Shown: positions 1-9,065 of the stretch, piece after piece
Layout of the letters: the number at the start of each line of letters is the position of its first letter
Numbering within the stretch: the stretch's first letter is position 1
Assembly: GCA_963710615.1 (NCBI GenBank)
Contig: CAVQBF010000020.1
Location: forward strand, 8,811 to 72,810
Direction of reading: 5' to 3'
DNA from: GCA-2746605 sp963710615
Lineage (GTDB): Bacteria > Bacteroidota > Ignavibacteria > Ignavibacteriales > Melioribacteraceae
Length of the DNA: 64,000 nucleotides
Position numbers and translations under genes: made by a program
Notes under the pieces: generated by a model
Seen by the model: the letters and a program-made list of their open reading frames with translations, nothing else
Told to the model about the DNA's origin: nothing
Database searches by the model: none

Positions 1-853
1 TTCAGCTTGTAAATCAGAATATAAATGAATATCTCTTACATGGCTGCAGAAAATATGCTCCACCTCCACCATTTTCTTCAAGTTGAGCTAATGAAATTCC
101 AATTGCTTTTTCAAGTTCTGGTCCTAAAGTACTTAACCAGCATACCATCTAACTTTGCTTTTACTGTATTAGGATCTGCTCCATCGTTTAGAATAAAATA
201 AGTCTGGAAATTATTGGATAGCCAACTTAGTTGTCTTTGATTCAGCAAGTGAGGGCATAGAGATCATAAAATCGAAATCAAAATGTGTGTTTTGTGGAAT
301 ACTTTTAAAAACACCGGTAACCTTATAATCACTTTTGTTATTTAATATTAATGTTTTTCCAATTGGATTTTCATTATTAAAATATTTTGCTGCAGTATTT
401 TCACTTAGAATTATTGAGCTTGGCTCCACAAGGGCAGTCTGTGAATTTCCATTTAGAAGATTAAGTGCAAAAAAATCAATTACTGAGTTATCCGCAAAGC
501 AAATTTTATTTTCATCAAAACTTATATTGTTGTATTTAACAATACTATTACCTGCCACTCTAAAGCGTGCAGTTTTTTTAATTTCAGGAATTTCTGCCAA
601 AGCAACTTGTGCTAAAACTGGTGACACTACAGCAAGGTTATATTCTTCATTACCCATTTTAAATTCAGCTGTAACCCTATACATGTTTTCCGATTCGGGA
701 TAATAGTTATCGTAGGTCAACTCGTTCTGGACAAATAGTGCTAAGCAAAATTGTACTTGTAATACCAAGCGCTAGCCCAACTATATTTATGATAGAGTAT
801 ACCTTATATCTAAAAAGATTTCTTATCGCGACTTTTATATAATTTTTAAACAT
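1..853 (-). CDS. MacB-like ABC transporter permease, left-edge partial, frame interrupted
   Basis: This encodes an inner-membrane permease of the MacB/FtsX type, with an N-terminal helix followed by the MacB periplasmic core domain. Reading from an ATG at 853 gives MFKNYIKVAIRNLFRYKVYS and a hydrophobic helix. After one extra base near 735 the frame continues as LFVQNELTYDNYYPESENMY, typical of the family. Further single extra bases near 224, 130 and 50 are needed to continue through WLSNNFQTYFILNDGAD, LGPELEKAIGISL and DIHLYSDLQAE. The gene runs off the left edge, so the C-terminal helices are not visible. It lies 3 bases downstream of the ATPase gene and probably forms an export complex with the next three genes. 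I treat the breaks as sequence errors, but true decay cannot be excluded. Confidence 0.75.
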
Positions 854-856
854 TTT

Positions 857-1519
857 TTATTCCTCAATCCAACCATCATTTAGGTTAATTATTCTATTTC
901 CGTAGTTCGCATTTTCTTTAGAGTGAGTAACTTGAATTATTGTTGTGCCTTGTTGATTTAATTTTTTCAACAATTCCATTATTTCTTTACCTTGATCAGT
1001 ATGAAGATTGCCAGTTGGTTCATCCGCTAAAATTAATTTTGGTTCTGCAATTACTGCGCGTGCAACTCCCACAAGCTGCTGCTGACCACCGGATAGTTGA
1101 CTGGGAAAGAGATCTTTTTTACCGACAATATTAAAGCGGTCCAAAATATCTGCCACTTTAGCCTTTCTTTCTTTTGAGTTTGACTTTTGATAAAGCAGAG
1201 GTGTTTCTAAATTTTCATAAACGGTCAATTCATCAATTAAATGATACTGTTGGAATACGAATCCGATATAACTTTTATGTAATTCACTGAGTTTGCGTTC
1301 GCTCATTTTATGTACAGGTTCATCAAAAAAATAATACTCTCCCCCTGATGGAGTATCCAACATCCCGAGAATATAAAGAAGTGTAGATTTGCCAGCCCCT
1401 GAGGGACCCATTATTGAAATAAACTCACCTTCCTTGATCTCCAAGTCTATTTGACGCAAAACATATGTTTTAATGAACTTGTTTGTGTAGTGCTTTTCGA
1501 TGTTTTTTAGTTTGATCAT
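857..1519 (-). CDS. ABC transporter ATPase, LolD/MacB-type, with degenerate signature and D-loop
   Basis: This is a cytoplasmic ATPase of about 220 residues that powers a MacB/LolCDE-type exporter. It has Walker A GPSGAGKST, a Q-loop (GFVFQQYHLIDELTVYEN), a signature region and Walker B LILADEP. Two conserved elements are altered: the signature reads LSGGQQQLVGVARA, with leucine in place of the usual arginine, and the D-loop reads TGNLHTDQG, with histidine in place of aspartate. I chose the start MIKLKN at 1519, which aligns with the start of the neighbouring ATPase; an in-frame ATG at 1534 is also possible. It overlaps the upstream ATPase operon junction. It may be a regulatory or weak half-site partnered with the canonical ATPase next door (inference). 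Confidence 0.88.
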   Translation of the reverse strand: MIKLKNIEKHYTNKFIKTYVLRQIDLEIKEGEFISIMGPSGAGKSTLLYILGMLDTPSGGEYYFFDEPVHKMSERKLSELHKSYIGFVFQQYHLIDELTVYENLETPLLYQKSNSKERKAKVADILDRFNIVGKKDLFPSQLSGGQQQLVGVARAVIAEPKLILADEPTGNLHTDQGKEIMELLKKLNQQGTTIIQVTHSKENANYGNRIINLNDGWIEE

Positions 1520-1530
1520 TACTTTATTCC

Positions 1531-2220
1531 TCAAACGTGAAATTCTTCTTTCATATTTTCCGTTACAACATGTCCGTCAAATAAGTGAATAATTCTATTT
1601 CCATATTCAGCATACGTTGGTGAGTGAGTTACCATTACTATTGTTGTCCCTTGTTCATTTAACCCGGTTAACAAGTTCATTACTTCATCACCATGTGAGG
1701 AATCCAAGTTACCGGTTGGTTCATCTGCAAGAATAATTTTTGGTGAGCTAACAATTGCGCGAGAAACCGCAACTCGCTGTTGCTGACCACCGGAAAGCTG
1801 CTGCGGGAAATGACTTACTCTGTGCATAATATTCATTCTTTCTAATACTTCGTGAACTTTTTTCTTTCGTTCACTTGTAGAGTATTTTAAATACAGCAGA
1901 GGAAGTTCAACATTTTCAAAAACGGTGAGTTCATCAATTAGATTGAAACTCTGAAAAACAAATCCAATATTTTCTTTGCGAAGCATTGCTCTTTGTCTCT
2001 CGGAGTAACCGGATACTTCATGATCTAGAAAATGGTATTTACCACCCGATGGGTTATCAAGTAAGCCAAGAATATTTAACAGCGTTGACTTACCACATCC
2101 AGATGGACCCATTATTGAAACAAATTCACCAGGTTCGATTAGGATATTAACATTGTTTAATGCTGTTGTTTCAACATCTTCAGTTGTGTAGAGTTTTTGT
2201 AGATTTTCTGTTTTTATCAT
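1531..2220 (-). CDS. ABC transporter ATPase, LolD/MacB-type, canonical
   Basis: This is a 229-residue cytoplasmic ATPase. It shows Walker A GPSGCGKST, Q-loop GFVFQSFNLIDELTVFEN, an intact signature LSGGQQQRVAVSRA, Walker B IILADEP, D-loop TGNLDS and the switch histidine in VTHSP. Length and motifs match the LolD/MacB/FtsE group. It sits between the adaptor gene and a second, slightly degenerate ATPase. A cluster of two ATPases, an adaptor and at least one permease is typical of MacAB-like exporters controlled by sigma-54 two-component systems. The exported substrate cannot be read from the sequence. Confidence 0.92.
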   Translation of the reverse strand: MIKTENLQKLYTTEDVETTALNNVNILIEPGEFVSIMGPSGCGKSTLLNILGLLDNPSGGKYHFLDHEVSGYSERQRAMLRKENIGFVFQSFNLIDELTVFENVELPLLYLKYSTSERKKKVHEVLERMNIMHRVSHFPQQLSGGQQQRVAVSRAIVSSPKIILADEPTGNLDSSHGDEVMNLLTGLNEQGTTIVMVTHSPTYAEYGNRIIHLFDGHVVTENMKEEFHV

Positions 2221-2264
2221 TGTATTCTCTTTATTTGTTTACAAATTTTCTTTACTTAATTTTG

Positions 2265-3515
2265 CTAATTCAAAATTAATTTTTCCACATCACCATAATT
2301 ATCATAAGATGATGTTATAACTTTCTCACCAGGCTTAAGTCCTTCTAATACTTCAAATGATTGAGTGTTTTGGCGCCCCAGACGTATATTTCTCTTCACG
2401 GCAAATTCACCGGTTTCATCAACAACAAAAATCCACTGCCCACCAGTTGTTTGGTAGAATCCCCCCCGATCTACAAAAACAGCTTCAGATAATTCGCCAA
2501 GTTCTAATTTGATATGTACAGTTTGACCACGTCGTATGCCGTCCGGAGCGTCATCCACAAACAGCATATCAACTTGAAATGTACCATTTGTAACTTGTGG
2601 AAAAACTGTCCTAACTATAAGTTTGTATTCCTTTCCATTAAAAGTAAACTCCCCATACTGTCCTTTACTTACACGGGCAATCCAATGCTCATCAATTGTT
2701 GCCCGCACTTTGAATGAATCTACTTTGTCAATCTGTCCGACATTTTCCCCCGGTGATATCGATTCTCCAATTTCAGCATTCAGAGCTGTTAATTGTCCGC
2801 TTATGGGTGCTTTAACTGTTAAATTTTCTAACTGTTGTTTTGTTATATCTAAATTTTCCTCGAGTGTTTTTACTGATTTTTCTAATTGTCGAACTTGCTG
2901 ACCACGCATTACGGAATCTGCTTTGAACGTTTCCATTGTAAGTTTCTTATGACTTAGAAGGTATTCGTATTGATCCTTTGAATCCAGATACTCATTTTCA
3001 GAAACAAAACCTTTCTCATATAATTTAAGATTTGTTTCATAAACTCTTTTTGCTTCACGGATATCCCTATCAATAGATAAAAGTCTTGCCCGCAAATCGA
3101 GCTTGTTCTGTTGAAATGATAATCTTGTTGATCGAAGATTATTTATTTGTTGGAATACATTTGCTTCATTGTATATAATACTTAAACGCAATTGAGCATT
3201 ATCCAACAAAATTATCGGGTCACCAGTATTAAGAAATGCTCCTTCTTCAACATACTTTTTCATAACACGTCCACCATCTGATACATCTAGCTGAAATGTC
3301 TCTATTGGTTGAACAGTTCCAGTAATCGGAGTAAATTCTTGAAACAATCCTTTTTGTACTGTAGAAATCGTAATTCTTTCTAGATCAACATTTAATTTTT
3401 TAGAAGCGTCTCCAAAAATAAAATTGTAGAGTACGAATAGAACAAAAATCCCACTCAAAGTATAGATTGTTATTTTTTTTGGTGTAAACCTTTTCTTTTC
3501 AATTTTCCTGTCCAT
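2265..3515 (-). CDS. periplasmic adaptor (HlyD/MacA family) of ABC exporter
   Basis: This is a membrane-fusion protein that links an inner-membrane ABC exporter to an outer-membrane channel. A short basic N-terminus is followed by one membrane anchor (ITIYTLSGIFVLFVLYNFIF, about residues 15-35). Next come a lipoyl-like segment (GRVMKKYVEEGAFLNTGDPI), a long central coiled-coil hairpin rich in Q, L and K, the second lipoyl half (LTVKAPISGQLTALNAEIGE) and beta-barrel/C-terminal domains ending in VLEGLKPGEKVITSSYD. I chose the ATG at 3515; a GTG at 3524 is in frame but has no better ribosome site. It is the first gene of the minus-strand ABC cluster, directly behind a candidate sigma-54 promoter. 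Confidence 0.9.
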   Translation of the reverse strand: MDRKIEKKRFTPKKITIYTLSGIFVLFVLYNFIFGDASKKLNVDLERITISTVQKGLFQEFTPITGTVQPIETFQLDVSDGGRVMKKYVEEGAFLNTGDPIILLDNAQLRLSIIYNEANVFQQINNLRSTRLSFQQNKLDLRARLLSIDRDIREAKRVYETNLKLYEKGFVSENEYLDSKDQYEYLLSHKKLTMETFKADSVMRGQQVRQLEKSVKTLEENLDITKQQLENLTVKAPISGQLTALNAEIGESISPGENVGQIDKVDSFKVRATIDEHWIARVSKGQYGEFTFNGKEYKLIVRTVFPQVTNGTFQVDMLFVDDAPDGIRRGQTVHIKLELGELSEAVFVDRGGFYQTTGGQWIFVVDETGEFAVKRNIRLGRQNTQSFEVLEGLKPGEKVITSSYDNYGDVEKLILN

Positions 3516-3543
3516 AACTTTCACTTTTTTTTAAAAATAGAAA

Positions 3544-3557
3544 CCAAAAGTTATGCC
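3544..3557 (-). promoter_or_regulatory. candidate sigma-54 (-24/-12) promoter for the ABC genes
   Basis: The minus strand reads GGCATAACTTTTGG. Compared with the sigma-54 consensus GGCAC-N5-TTGC, the -24 GGCA and the -12 TTG match with the correct spacing; the last C is a G. It lies about 30 bases before the adaptor start, with paired dyads 50-90 bases further upstream. The neighbouring divergent gene is a sigma-54 activator, which supports the assignment. The match is seen in the sequence; the function is inferred. Confidence 0.5.
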
Positions 3558-3607
3558 GAGAATAATTTGCGATTATTAGCCGTTTTCAAATCATTTTGCA
3601 AATTAAT

Positions 3608-3643
3608 TGTTCGTTTTCGTATAGGACTGTACGATTTCGAACA
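3608..3643. promoter_or_regulatory. paired dyad sites, probable enhancer for the NtrC-type regulator
   Basis: Two 16-base sites of the form TGT-N-CG-N4-CG-N-ACA lie 20 bases apart centre to centre. Site 1 is TGTTCGTTTTCGTATA (3608-3623) and site 2 is TGTACGATTTCGAACA (3628-3643). Together they also form a larger imperfect inverted repeat, 3606-3645, with 13 of 16 positions pairing. Spacing of about two helical turns on one DNA face is usual for NtrC-family activators. The sites lie between the divergent ABC genes and the regulator gene, upstream of the -24/-12 promoter. Confidence 0.6.
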
Positions 3644-3725
3644 ATAATTTAAAAAAAAATGTTATTTTAACTTTATTATTTCTAAGAAATGATTTTTGAG
3701 TATTTCTATAAAACGCGGAGATAGG

Positions 3726-5102
3726 TTGACAAAAAAAAAGGGGAAAATTCTTATTGTTGATGATAATGAAGATGTTTTACTTGCCGCAAAACTTCTTCTA
3801 AAAAATCACTTTCTGGCAATTCACACTGAATGCAATCCTAATGTATTACCTAATCTTTTAAATAATGAAAGTTATGATGCAATATTACTTGATATGAATT
3901 TTACACAAGATATGACAAGTGGGCAAGAAGGATTTTATTGGTTAAAAGAAATTTTAAGAATTGATCCAGCTTCAGTAGTCATATTAATTACTTCGTTCGG
4001 TGATATTGATACAGCAGTGCGAGCTATTAAAGAGGGTGCAACTGATTTTGTGTTAAAACCCTGGCAAAACGAAAAATTTATTGCAACTGTTTCTTCTGCA
4101 ATCAAGTTAAGTGAATCCAGAAAAGAAGTAAGCTATTTAAAGTCTAGACAGCAGCAATTAAATAATGATATCGATTTGAAATTTCATGATCTTATAGGAA
4201 TGTCACAAAAAATGCAGATGGTATTCTCGATGATAGACAAAGTGGCAAAAACAGACGCAAATGTTCTTGTCACAGGTGAAAATGGAACCGGGAAAGAACT
4301 TGTTGCAAGAGCAATTCATCGCCAATCAAATAGAAAAAATGATGTGTTTATCGGAGTTGATCTCGGCTCTATTAGTCACTCGCTTTTTGAAAGCGAATTG
4401 TTTGGACATGTAAAAGGAGCTTTTACAGATGCAAAGGAAGGTAGAGTAGGAAGATTTGAGCTTGCTTCCAAAGGGACTCTATTTTTAGATGAAATTTCTA
4501 ATATTCCGATTGAGCTTCAAGCTAAACTCTTGACTGCAATTCAAAGCAGAAAAATATCACGAGTAGGATCTGGAAAAGCCATCGATGTTGACATTAGATT
4601 GATTTGTGCGACAAACAGTAATCTAGAAAAATTGGTTAATGAAGGATGTTTTAGGCAGGATTTACTTTATAGAATAAAAACAGTTGAGATTGAAATTTCT
4701 CCTTTAAGGGAACGAAAAGAAGACATTCCACTTTTAGCAGAACATTTTCTTAATTCTTTTGCAAGAAAATATAATAAGAGTGAACTGAAATTAAACCAGA
4801 ATAGTTTGAGTAAATTAGTTGAATATAATTGGCCTGGTAATGTTCGTGAATTACAGCATGCAATTGAAAGAGCTGTAATTTTAACCGACAACACAATTTT
4901 AAATCCAAATGATTTTGCCATTGGACCAATGGAATTAAAATCTGCTGAACTTCAATTTACAAATATGAATTTAGAGGATATTGAAAAAATTACTATCCGA
5001 AAGGCATTAGAAAAATTTGATGGGAATATTTCCAAAACAGCACAGGAACTTGGATTAACTAGAACTTCTTTATATAGAAGAATGGATAAATTTAACCTAT
5101 AA
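3726..5102 (+). CDS. sigma-54-dependent response regulator (NtrC family)
   Basis: This is a cytoplasmic activator of sigma-54 RNA polymerase. An N-terminal receiver domain (ILIVDDNED, phospho-acceptor Asp about 56 in LLDMNF, Lys in FVLKPW) is followed by a linker and an AAA+ domain. The AAA+ domain has Walker A GENGTGKE, the sigma-54 contact loop GAFTDA, Walker B GTLFLDEI and an arginine-finger region. A Fis-type HTH ends the protein (GNISKTAQELGLTRTSLYRR). I prefer the TTG at 3726 because GGAG at 3717-3720 is well spaced before it; an upstream TTG at 3696 has no such site. The histidine kinase starts 3 bases after its stop. It probably activates the divergent ABC cluster through the dyads at 3608-3643. 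Confidence 0.93.
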   Translation: MTKKKGKILIVDDNEDVLLAAKLLLKNHFLAIHTECNPNVLPNLLNNESYDAILLDMNFTQDMTSGQEGFYWLKEILRIDPASVVILITSFGDIDTAVRAIKEGATDFVLKPWQNEKFIATVSSAIKLSESRKEVSYLKSRQQQLNNDIDLKFHDLIGMSQKMQMVFSMIDKVAKTDANVLVTGENGTGKELVARAIHRQSNRKNDVFIGVDLGSISHSLFESELFGHVKGAFTDAKEGRVGRFELASKGTLFLDEISNIPIELQAKLLTAIQSRKISRVGSGKAIDVDIRLICATNSNLEKLVNEGCFRQDLLYRIKTVEIEISPLRERKEDIPLLAEHFLNSFARKYNKSELKLNQNSLSKLVEYNWPGNVRELQHAIERAVILTDNTILNPNDFAIGPMELKSAELQFTNMNLEDIEKITIRKALEKFDGNISKTAQELGLTRTSLYRRMDKFNL

Positions 5103-5105
5103 TCA

Positions 5106-6440
5106 ATGAGAAAAATAAAATTTATATTATTGCTAAAAGTTTTTATCCTATCACTTGTAATTTCAATAGGACTTTTTTATTTCTTCCAAACAAATAATCT
5201 ACTTTTAATCTTATCTGTTATCATTATAACAATAATTGTTTCCCAAAGCATATTTCGCCAACTCGATAAAACAAACTCAGATCTTACAAGATTTCTGCAA
5301 TCAATAAAATATTCTGATTTTTCTCAGACATTCACACATAAGCAACTTGGGGAAAGCTATGATGATTTAAACGATGCTTTTAATGAAGTTTTAGAACAGT
5401 TTCGTAAAACGAGGGGTGAAAAAGAGGAGCAGAATAGATACTTACAAACTGTGCTTCGGCATGTAGGAGTTGGTTTAGTTGCATTCGACACCTCGGGGAA
5501 AATAGAATTTATTAATCACTCTGCGCGCAGGTTACTTGGCGTAAATCAAGTAACACATCTTAATATTATTGATCAGTTTGACCATAAGCTTAGCTCAAAA
5601 TTACTTAATATGAATTCAGGTGAACGAGCAACAATAAAATTATTTGATGAAACGGATGTTATTCAATTAATAATTTATGCCACAAAATTCAAAATGCGCG
5701 ATAAAACCATAAAGTTAGTATCACTTCAAAACATACAAAGTGAACTTGAAGAAAAAGAGCTTGAAGCATGGCAAAAGTTAATCCGTGTATTAACACATGA
5801 AATAATGAATTCTGTTACCCCAATTTCTTCACTTTCAGGGACAGTAAATGATATGCTATCTAATATTGACTCTAATAAATTAAATGACGAACAAGTTGAT
5901 GATATTAAGAGTGCCGTGAACACAATCCATAGGCGAAGTGAAGGACTAATAAAATTTGTTGAGAATTACAGAAGTTTAACCAAGATACCCAAACCAAATT
6001 TTGAAATATTTCCCGTTCAAAATTTATTTACTCGCTTGCAGAGATTGTTAATAAATGATTTGGATAAGTATAATATTGAATTTGAGATGATTGTTGAACC
6101 AAGTTCGTTAGAACTTACCGCTGATAATGATATGGTAGAGCAAATATTAATAAATCTAATCATTAATTCAACACAGGCCTTAAAAGATTTAGAAAACAAA
6201 AAGATAACGCTTTCTGGGAGTATGAATGAAAAAGGCAGAGTAATAATAAAGGTTTCAGATAGCGGGATTGGTATACCCGAAGATGTACAGGAAAAAATAT
6301 TTATCCCGTTTTTTAGTACAAAAAGTCGAGGATCAGGAATTGGTTTGAGCTTAGCAAGACAAATAATGAGATCGCATCGTGGTAATATTCGTGTTTCTTC
6401 AAAACCGAATCAAGAGACAACGTTTACACTTATATTTTGA
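5106..6440 (+). CDS. membrane sensor histidine kinase (NtrB/NtrY-like)
   Basis: This is the partner kinase of the preceding regulator. Two N-terminal membrane helices separated by only a few residues (about residues 7-50) leave almost no periplasmic domain. Then come a HAMP-like stretch and a PAS-like domain (LRHVGVGLVAFDTSGKIEFI). The dimerisation/phosphotransfer region has the H-box VLTHEIMNSVTP (His about 231). The ATPase domain has the N-box (LINLIINSTQAL), G1 (VSDSGIGIP), F-box (FIPFFSTK) and G2 (SGIGLSLARQIM). With so little outside the membrane, it probably senses a membrane or cytoplasmic signal, as expected for envelope-stress exporters (inference). The gene pair forms a tight operon. 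Confidence 0.93.
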   Translation: MRKIKFILLLKVFILSLVISIGLFYFFQTNNLLLILSVIIITIIVSQSIFRQLDKTNSDLTRFLQSIKYSDFSQTFTHKQLGESYDDLNDAFNEVLEQFRKTRGEKEEQNRYLQTVLRHVGVGLVAFDTSGKIEFINHSARRLLGVNQVTHLNIIDQFDHKLSSKLLNMNSGERATIKLFDETDVIQLIIYATKFKMRDKTIKLVSLQNIQSELEEKELEAWQKLIRVLTHEIMNSVTPISSLSGTVNDMLSNIDSNKLNDEQVDDIKSAVNTIHRRSEGLIKFVENYRSLTKIPKPNFEIFPVQNLFTRLQRLLINDLDKYNIEFEMIVEPSSLELTADNDMVEQILINLIINSTQALKDLENKKITLSGSMNEKGRVIIKVSDSGIGIPEDVQEKIFIPFFSTKSRGSGIGLSLARQIMRSHRGNIRVSSKPNQETTFTLIF

Positions 6441-6744
6441 TCTTAATTTTTTAGTTATTTTTTTATAAAAAAAACAATATTAAGGTTTATTAAGACTCCT
6501 TGGCTGTTTATTGCGCTTAGAATTAGCCAGCATCTGATGAATACCTTCACAACAAACACGGCCCCAGAGTATCCCCGCATAAGCATATAGATCTTACACC
6601 ATAAATTCAAAATCTACTTTCCACTTGCTGGGCAATTACATAGGTGGCTTTTTGGCTCGTTTGTCCGTTTTTTAGATAAAATGGAAGTATTTCGGGATAA
6701 TGGAAGTGAAAATTTTTTAAGTTTTGTCGTGGGGACGGCGCATG
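6441..6744. other. intergenic stretch, nothing recognised
   Basis: About 300 bases separate the kinase stop from the dispersed repeat copy at 6750. It begins with an AT-rich run just after the kinase stop that could act as a weak terminator but has no clear stem. I find no convincing reading frame, promoter or RNA here. Confidence 0.4.
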
Positions 6745-6749
6745 ACTGA

Positions 6750-6888
6750 CCAAACTAGGCCTCCGAAAAAAGTTTAAATTAGCCAACAACTAAAAGTACC
6801 GTACCATGAGAGGGTGGGGTCAAAATCTGAGTCATCGAATAAACCAATTTCAAACCCAGAATAAAAGCTCAAAAAAATATTTTTTGGA
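6750..6888 (+). repeat. dispersed non-coding repeat, copy 1 of 3
   Basis: This stretch shares ordered blocks with 13626-13740 and 56808-56944, all in the same orientation: CCAAAC followed by GGCC and pyrimidines, then the exact 13-mer AAAAAAGTTTAAA (here 6766-6778). A G-rich block (GGGTGGGGTC) follows, then CATCGAATAAACCAATT, and then AAAAATATTTTTT. Copies 1 and 3 are the closest pair and continue to resemble each other past the core (TCTAAGTT). No reading frame is conserved among the copies. Copy 1 lies just outside the left end of the integrated element. Confidence 0.65.
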
Positions 6889-6934
6889 CAAAATGAAGAG
6901 AAATTTCTAAGTTAAAGAGAGTAATCATTACTCT

Positions 6935-7501
6935 CTATTTTGCTGATTGAAGCTCAACTTCAAAATAATCCAGATAAGCTTCTTTTACTGAGTTAATGAT
7001 CTGCATAACCAAACTATATGACTGTTTAACTTTCCTAGATATCTCATTCAACTTAAATCCTTCCATTAGAAGTTTGATAATTTGTCGCTGAATTTCACTT
7101 AACCTATCCAAGAATAAACTGAAGTCAACGAAGAAGGAAATATTATCTTCAGCTCTTTTTCTTGTATTCATTTTACTGTTAGGTAAGTCGTCAATAAAAT
7201 CAACCTTCTCATAGGTTCCATCCCATTGGTGTTTCTGATTCATAATATCTCTTTGACTAGTACCACCGCCGTTCTTACCAACGAAACTTCTTGTCCACAA
7301 TTCTTTCTTTCTCAGACGTAGAAAATGCTTCAGCAGAAGTAAGTCCGGTTCTTTGCCTCGCTCCTTCAATCTTCTGTATTGCACTAATGTTTGGCAGACA
7401 AGTTCTTGACGAAGGTCGATGAATTCATGTCTTGGAATGTTGTAGCCTCTAAGTTCAAGGTTTGCAGATCTGTATAACTCAGCAATCATTTGGTTATCCA
7501 T
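6935..7501 (-). CDS. sigma-factor-like HTH protein of the integrated element
   Basis: This 188-residue protein has a helical, charged N-terminal half. Its C-terminal half (about residues 128-180) resembles sigma-70 region 4 or a related helix-turn-helix: FLDRLSEIQRQIIKLLMEGF, then LNEISRKVKQSYSLVMQIIN. I recognise no core-binding region 2, so it may be a phage-style transcription regulator and not a true sigma factor. It is transcribed away from the integrase across a repeat-rich 470-base gap. Its stop codon lies at the edge of dispersed repeat copy 1. Function is unproven. Confidence 0.6.
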   Translation of the reverse strand: MDNQMIAELYRSANLELRGYNIPRHEFIDLRQELVCQTLVQYRRLKERGKEPDLLLLKHFLRLRKKELWTRSFVGKNGGGTSQRDIMNQKHQWDGTYEKVDFIDDLPNSKMNTRKRAEDNISFFVDFSLFLDRLSEIQRQIIKLLMEGFKLNEISRKVKQSYSLVMQIINSVKEAYLDYFEVELQSAK

Positions 7502-7678
7502 AGAACATCCCTCATGGTTGCTTGATGCTAATTAGTTATAGTGGGGCTATATAGCGATGTGTTTAATTAGTAAAGTTTAATTAAGGGCTGATTATACTCT
7601 TCTTATACCCTAAAAAGAAAAAAGTTCATAAATAGCTCAAAAACGAAGGAATGAAAAACTATTCATCTGAAAAGCAGA

Positions 7679-7850
7679 TGGTTTATTGAAAAATTGATCG
7701 TAAAACGTGATCGTTAATTGCATTTTTTATGTGAACTGACGTGGTTATTGAAATTTTATCGTAAGTGGTTATTGGAATTTTTATCGTAACTCGACGTGGT
7801 TTATTGAATTTTCAATGTGATTTGATGTTGTTTTTGAACTTTATGTTGTT
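7679..7850 (+). repeat. iteron-like tandem repeats upstream of the integrase
   Basis: Five imperfect direct copies follow GTGGTTATTGAAATTTTATC, usually ending GTAA, with a period of about 24-31 bases outside one larger gap. They begin at 7679, 7741, 7765, 7796 and 7826. Copies at 7741 and 7765 are nearly identical; the outer copies are diverged. They fill the centre of the 7502-7970 gap between the sigma-like gene and the integrase. Such repeats could be integrase arm sites, excisionase sites, or iterons of a replication origin. The rest of the gap shows no gene. Confidence 0.7.
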
Positions 7851-7970
7851 ATTCTAATCATTTATTTATTCATTTAATCTAGAAATATTTACACTCCTAG
7901 ACTCCCTAATAAAAATTGGTAAAAGAATAGTGAGAACTATTAACCACTGAAATTAAGGGGCCAATTAGAA

Positions 7971-9036
7971 ATGGGAGCAATCAAACAATTGAAGAATGGA
8001 AAGTTTCAAATTACTGTTTATGACACAACCGGAAGGAGACATAGAATGCATTTTGAAAAACATAAATTTGCTAAAGCATACATTGATAAGATAGAGAATG
8101 AGAAATCAGAACAGAAACTTATTGATGCCGGTCTTATGAAGAAAAAATCATCTGTGGAAGATTCAATAACTGAATTCATACTCACCAAAGTGGATTTAAG
8201 AGAGAAATCCAAGAAAAAATATAACAGAGTATTAGAGCAGTTTAGAATTTTCTGCAGTAATGAAGTAATAATAAATATGAATGACTTCACACGAGATCAT
8301 GCAGATAAGTTCTGGTCAGCTATTATCGACAGTGGAGCAGCAGCAAAAACAAGTAATTTCTATCTCATGGTGGTTAAGGCATTATTTGAAAATGAGATAA
8401 CAAGAGATAGGTTAATCAAAAGCCCATTTTCACATATTAAATACCTTAAGGAAAAAGTGAAAGTCCCTAGTAGAGCAGCAAGAGGAATACTATGATACTA
8501 ATGAGATCAAATCATTCTTCAAGGTCCAAATGGAAGATAGAGATCGTCAAGTATTTCAAATGCTCCTATTAACGGGACTCAGAATAAGTGAATTACAATC
8601 ACTAAGATGGGAGCACGGAATAGATTTAGCGAATAAAATAATCAAAGTTCGCAACTATGAGGGGTATGAGACAAAGACTACAACCTCAGAAAGAGATATT
8701 CCAATGACAAACCTAATTTATAAGATGCTTCTAGGCATGAAAAAGAATAATGGGAAAGGATATGTTTTTCAATCAATGAATGGGGGAATGGTTAGTGAAA
8801 GAACGCTTCTGAGTAAGTGCAAAAATATAGCGGAGCAAGCTGGTATTAAAAAGAATGCTACTCTTCACAAATGGAGACACACATTCTCAAGTCATGTCCT
8901 AAACACGGAAATCCAGTATGAAGAAAAACAGTATTTGATGGGTCACAAGCCGGAGTCAATGACTGACAGATACACAAAGATAGATCCAAAGAGCTTACAG
9001 AAGAAGCTCACAAAATTGGATGAACTAATAAAATAA
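7971..9036 (+). CDS. tyrosine recombinase/integrase, frame interrupted once
   Basis: This is a site-specific recombinase that would integrate and excise the element. The N-terminal part has an AP2-like arm-binding segment (MGAIKQLKNGKFQITVYDTT) and a helical SAM-like core-binding domain (about residues 55-165). The catalytic domain carries the first Arg in TGLRISEL, HKWRH with the His-x-x-Arg pair, LMGHK and the nucleophile Tyr in TDRYTKI. The frame breaks near 8480; removing one A from CAAGAGG gives AAEEYYDTNEIKSFF and a continuous protein of about 355 residues, normal for the family. A hairpin terminator follows at 9066. All catalytic residues are present, so the enzyme is likely active if the break is a sequence error. 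Confidence 0.88.
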
Positions 9037-9065
9037 TATTCAAATTAAATAGTTTCAACAATAAG

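Noticed and set aside
335..703. Plus-strand frame of 122 codons
   Set aside because: It lies opposite the MacB-like permease, whose protein sequence is clearly conserved; the frame is a shadow.
6607..6789. Minus-strand frame of 60 codons
   Set aside because: It spans the start of the dispersed repeat, has no ribosome site and is not preserved in the other two copies.
7679..7850. Possible CRISPR array
   Set aside because: The repeats are imperfect and nearly contiguous, without spacers of constant length, and no cas genes are present.
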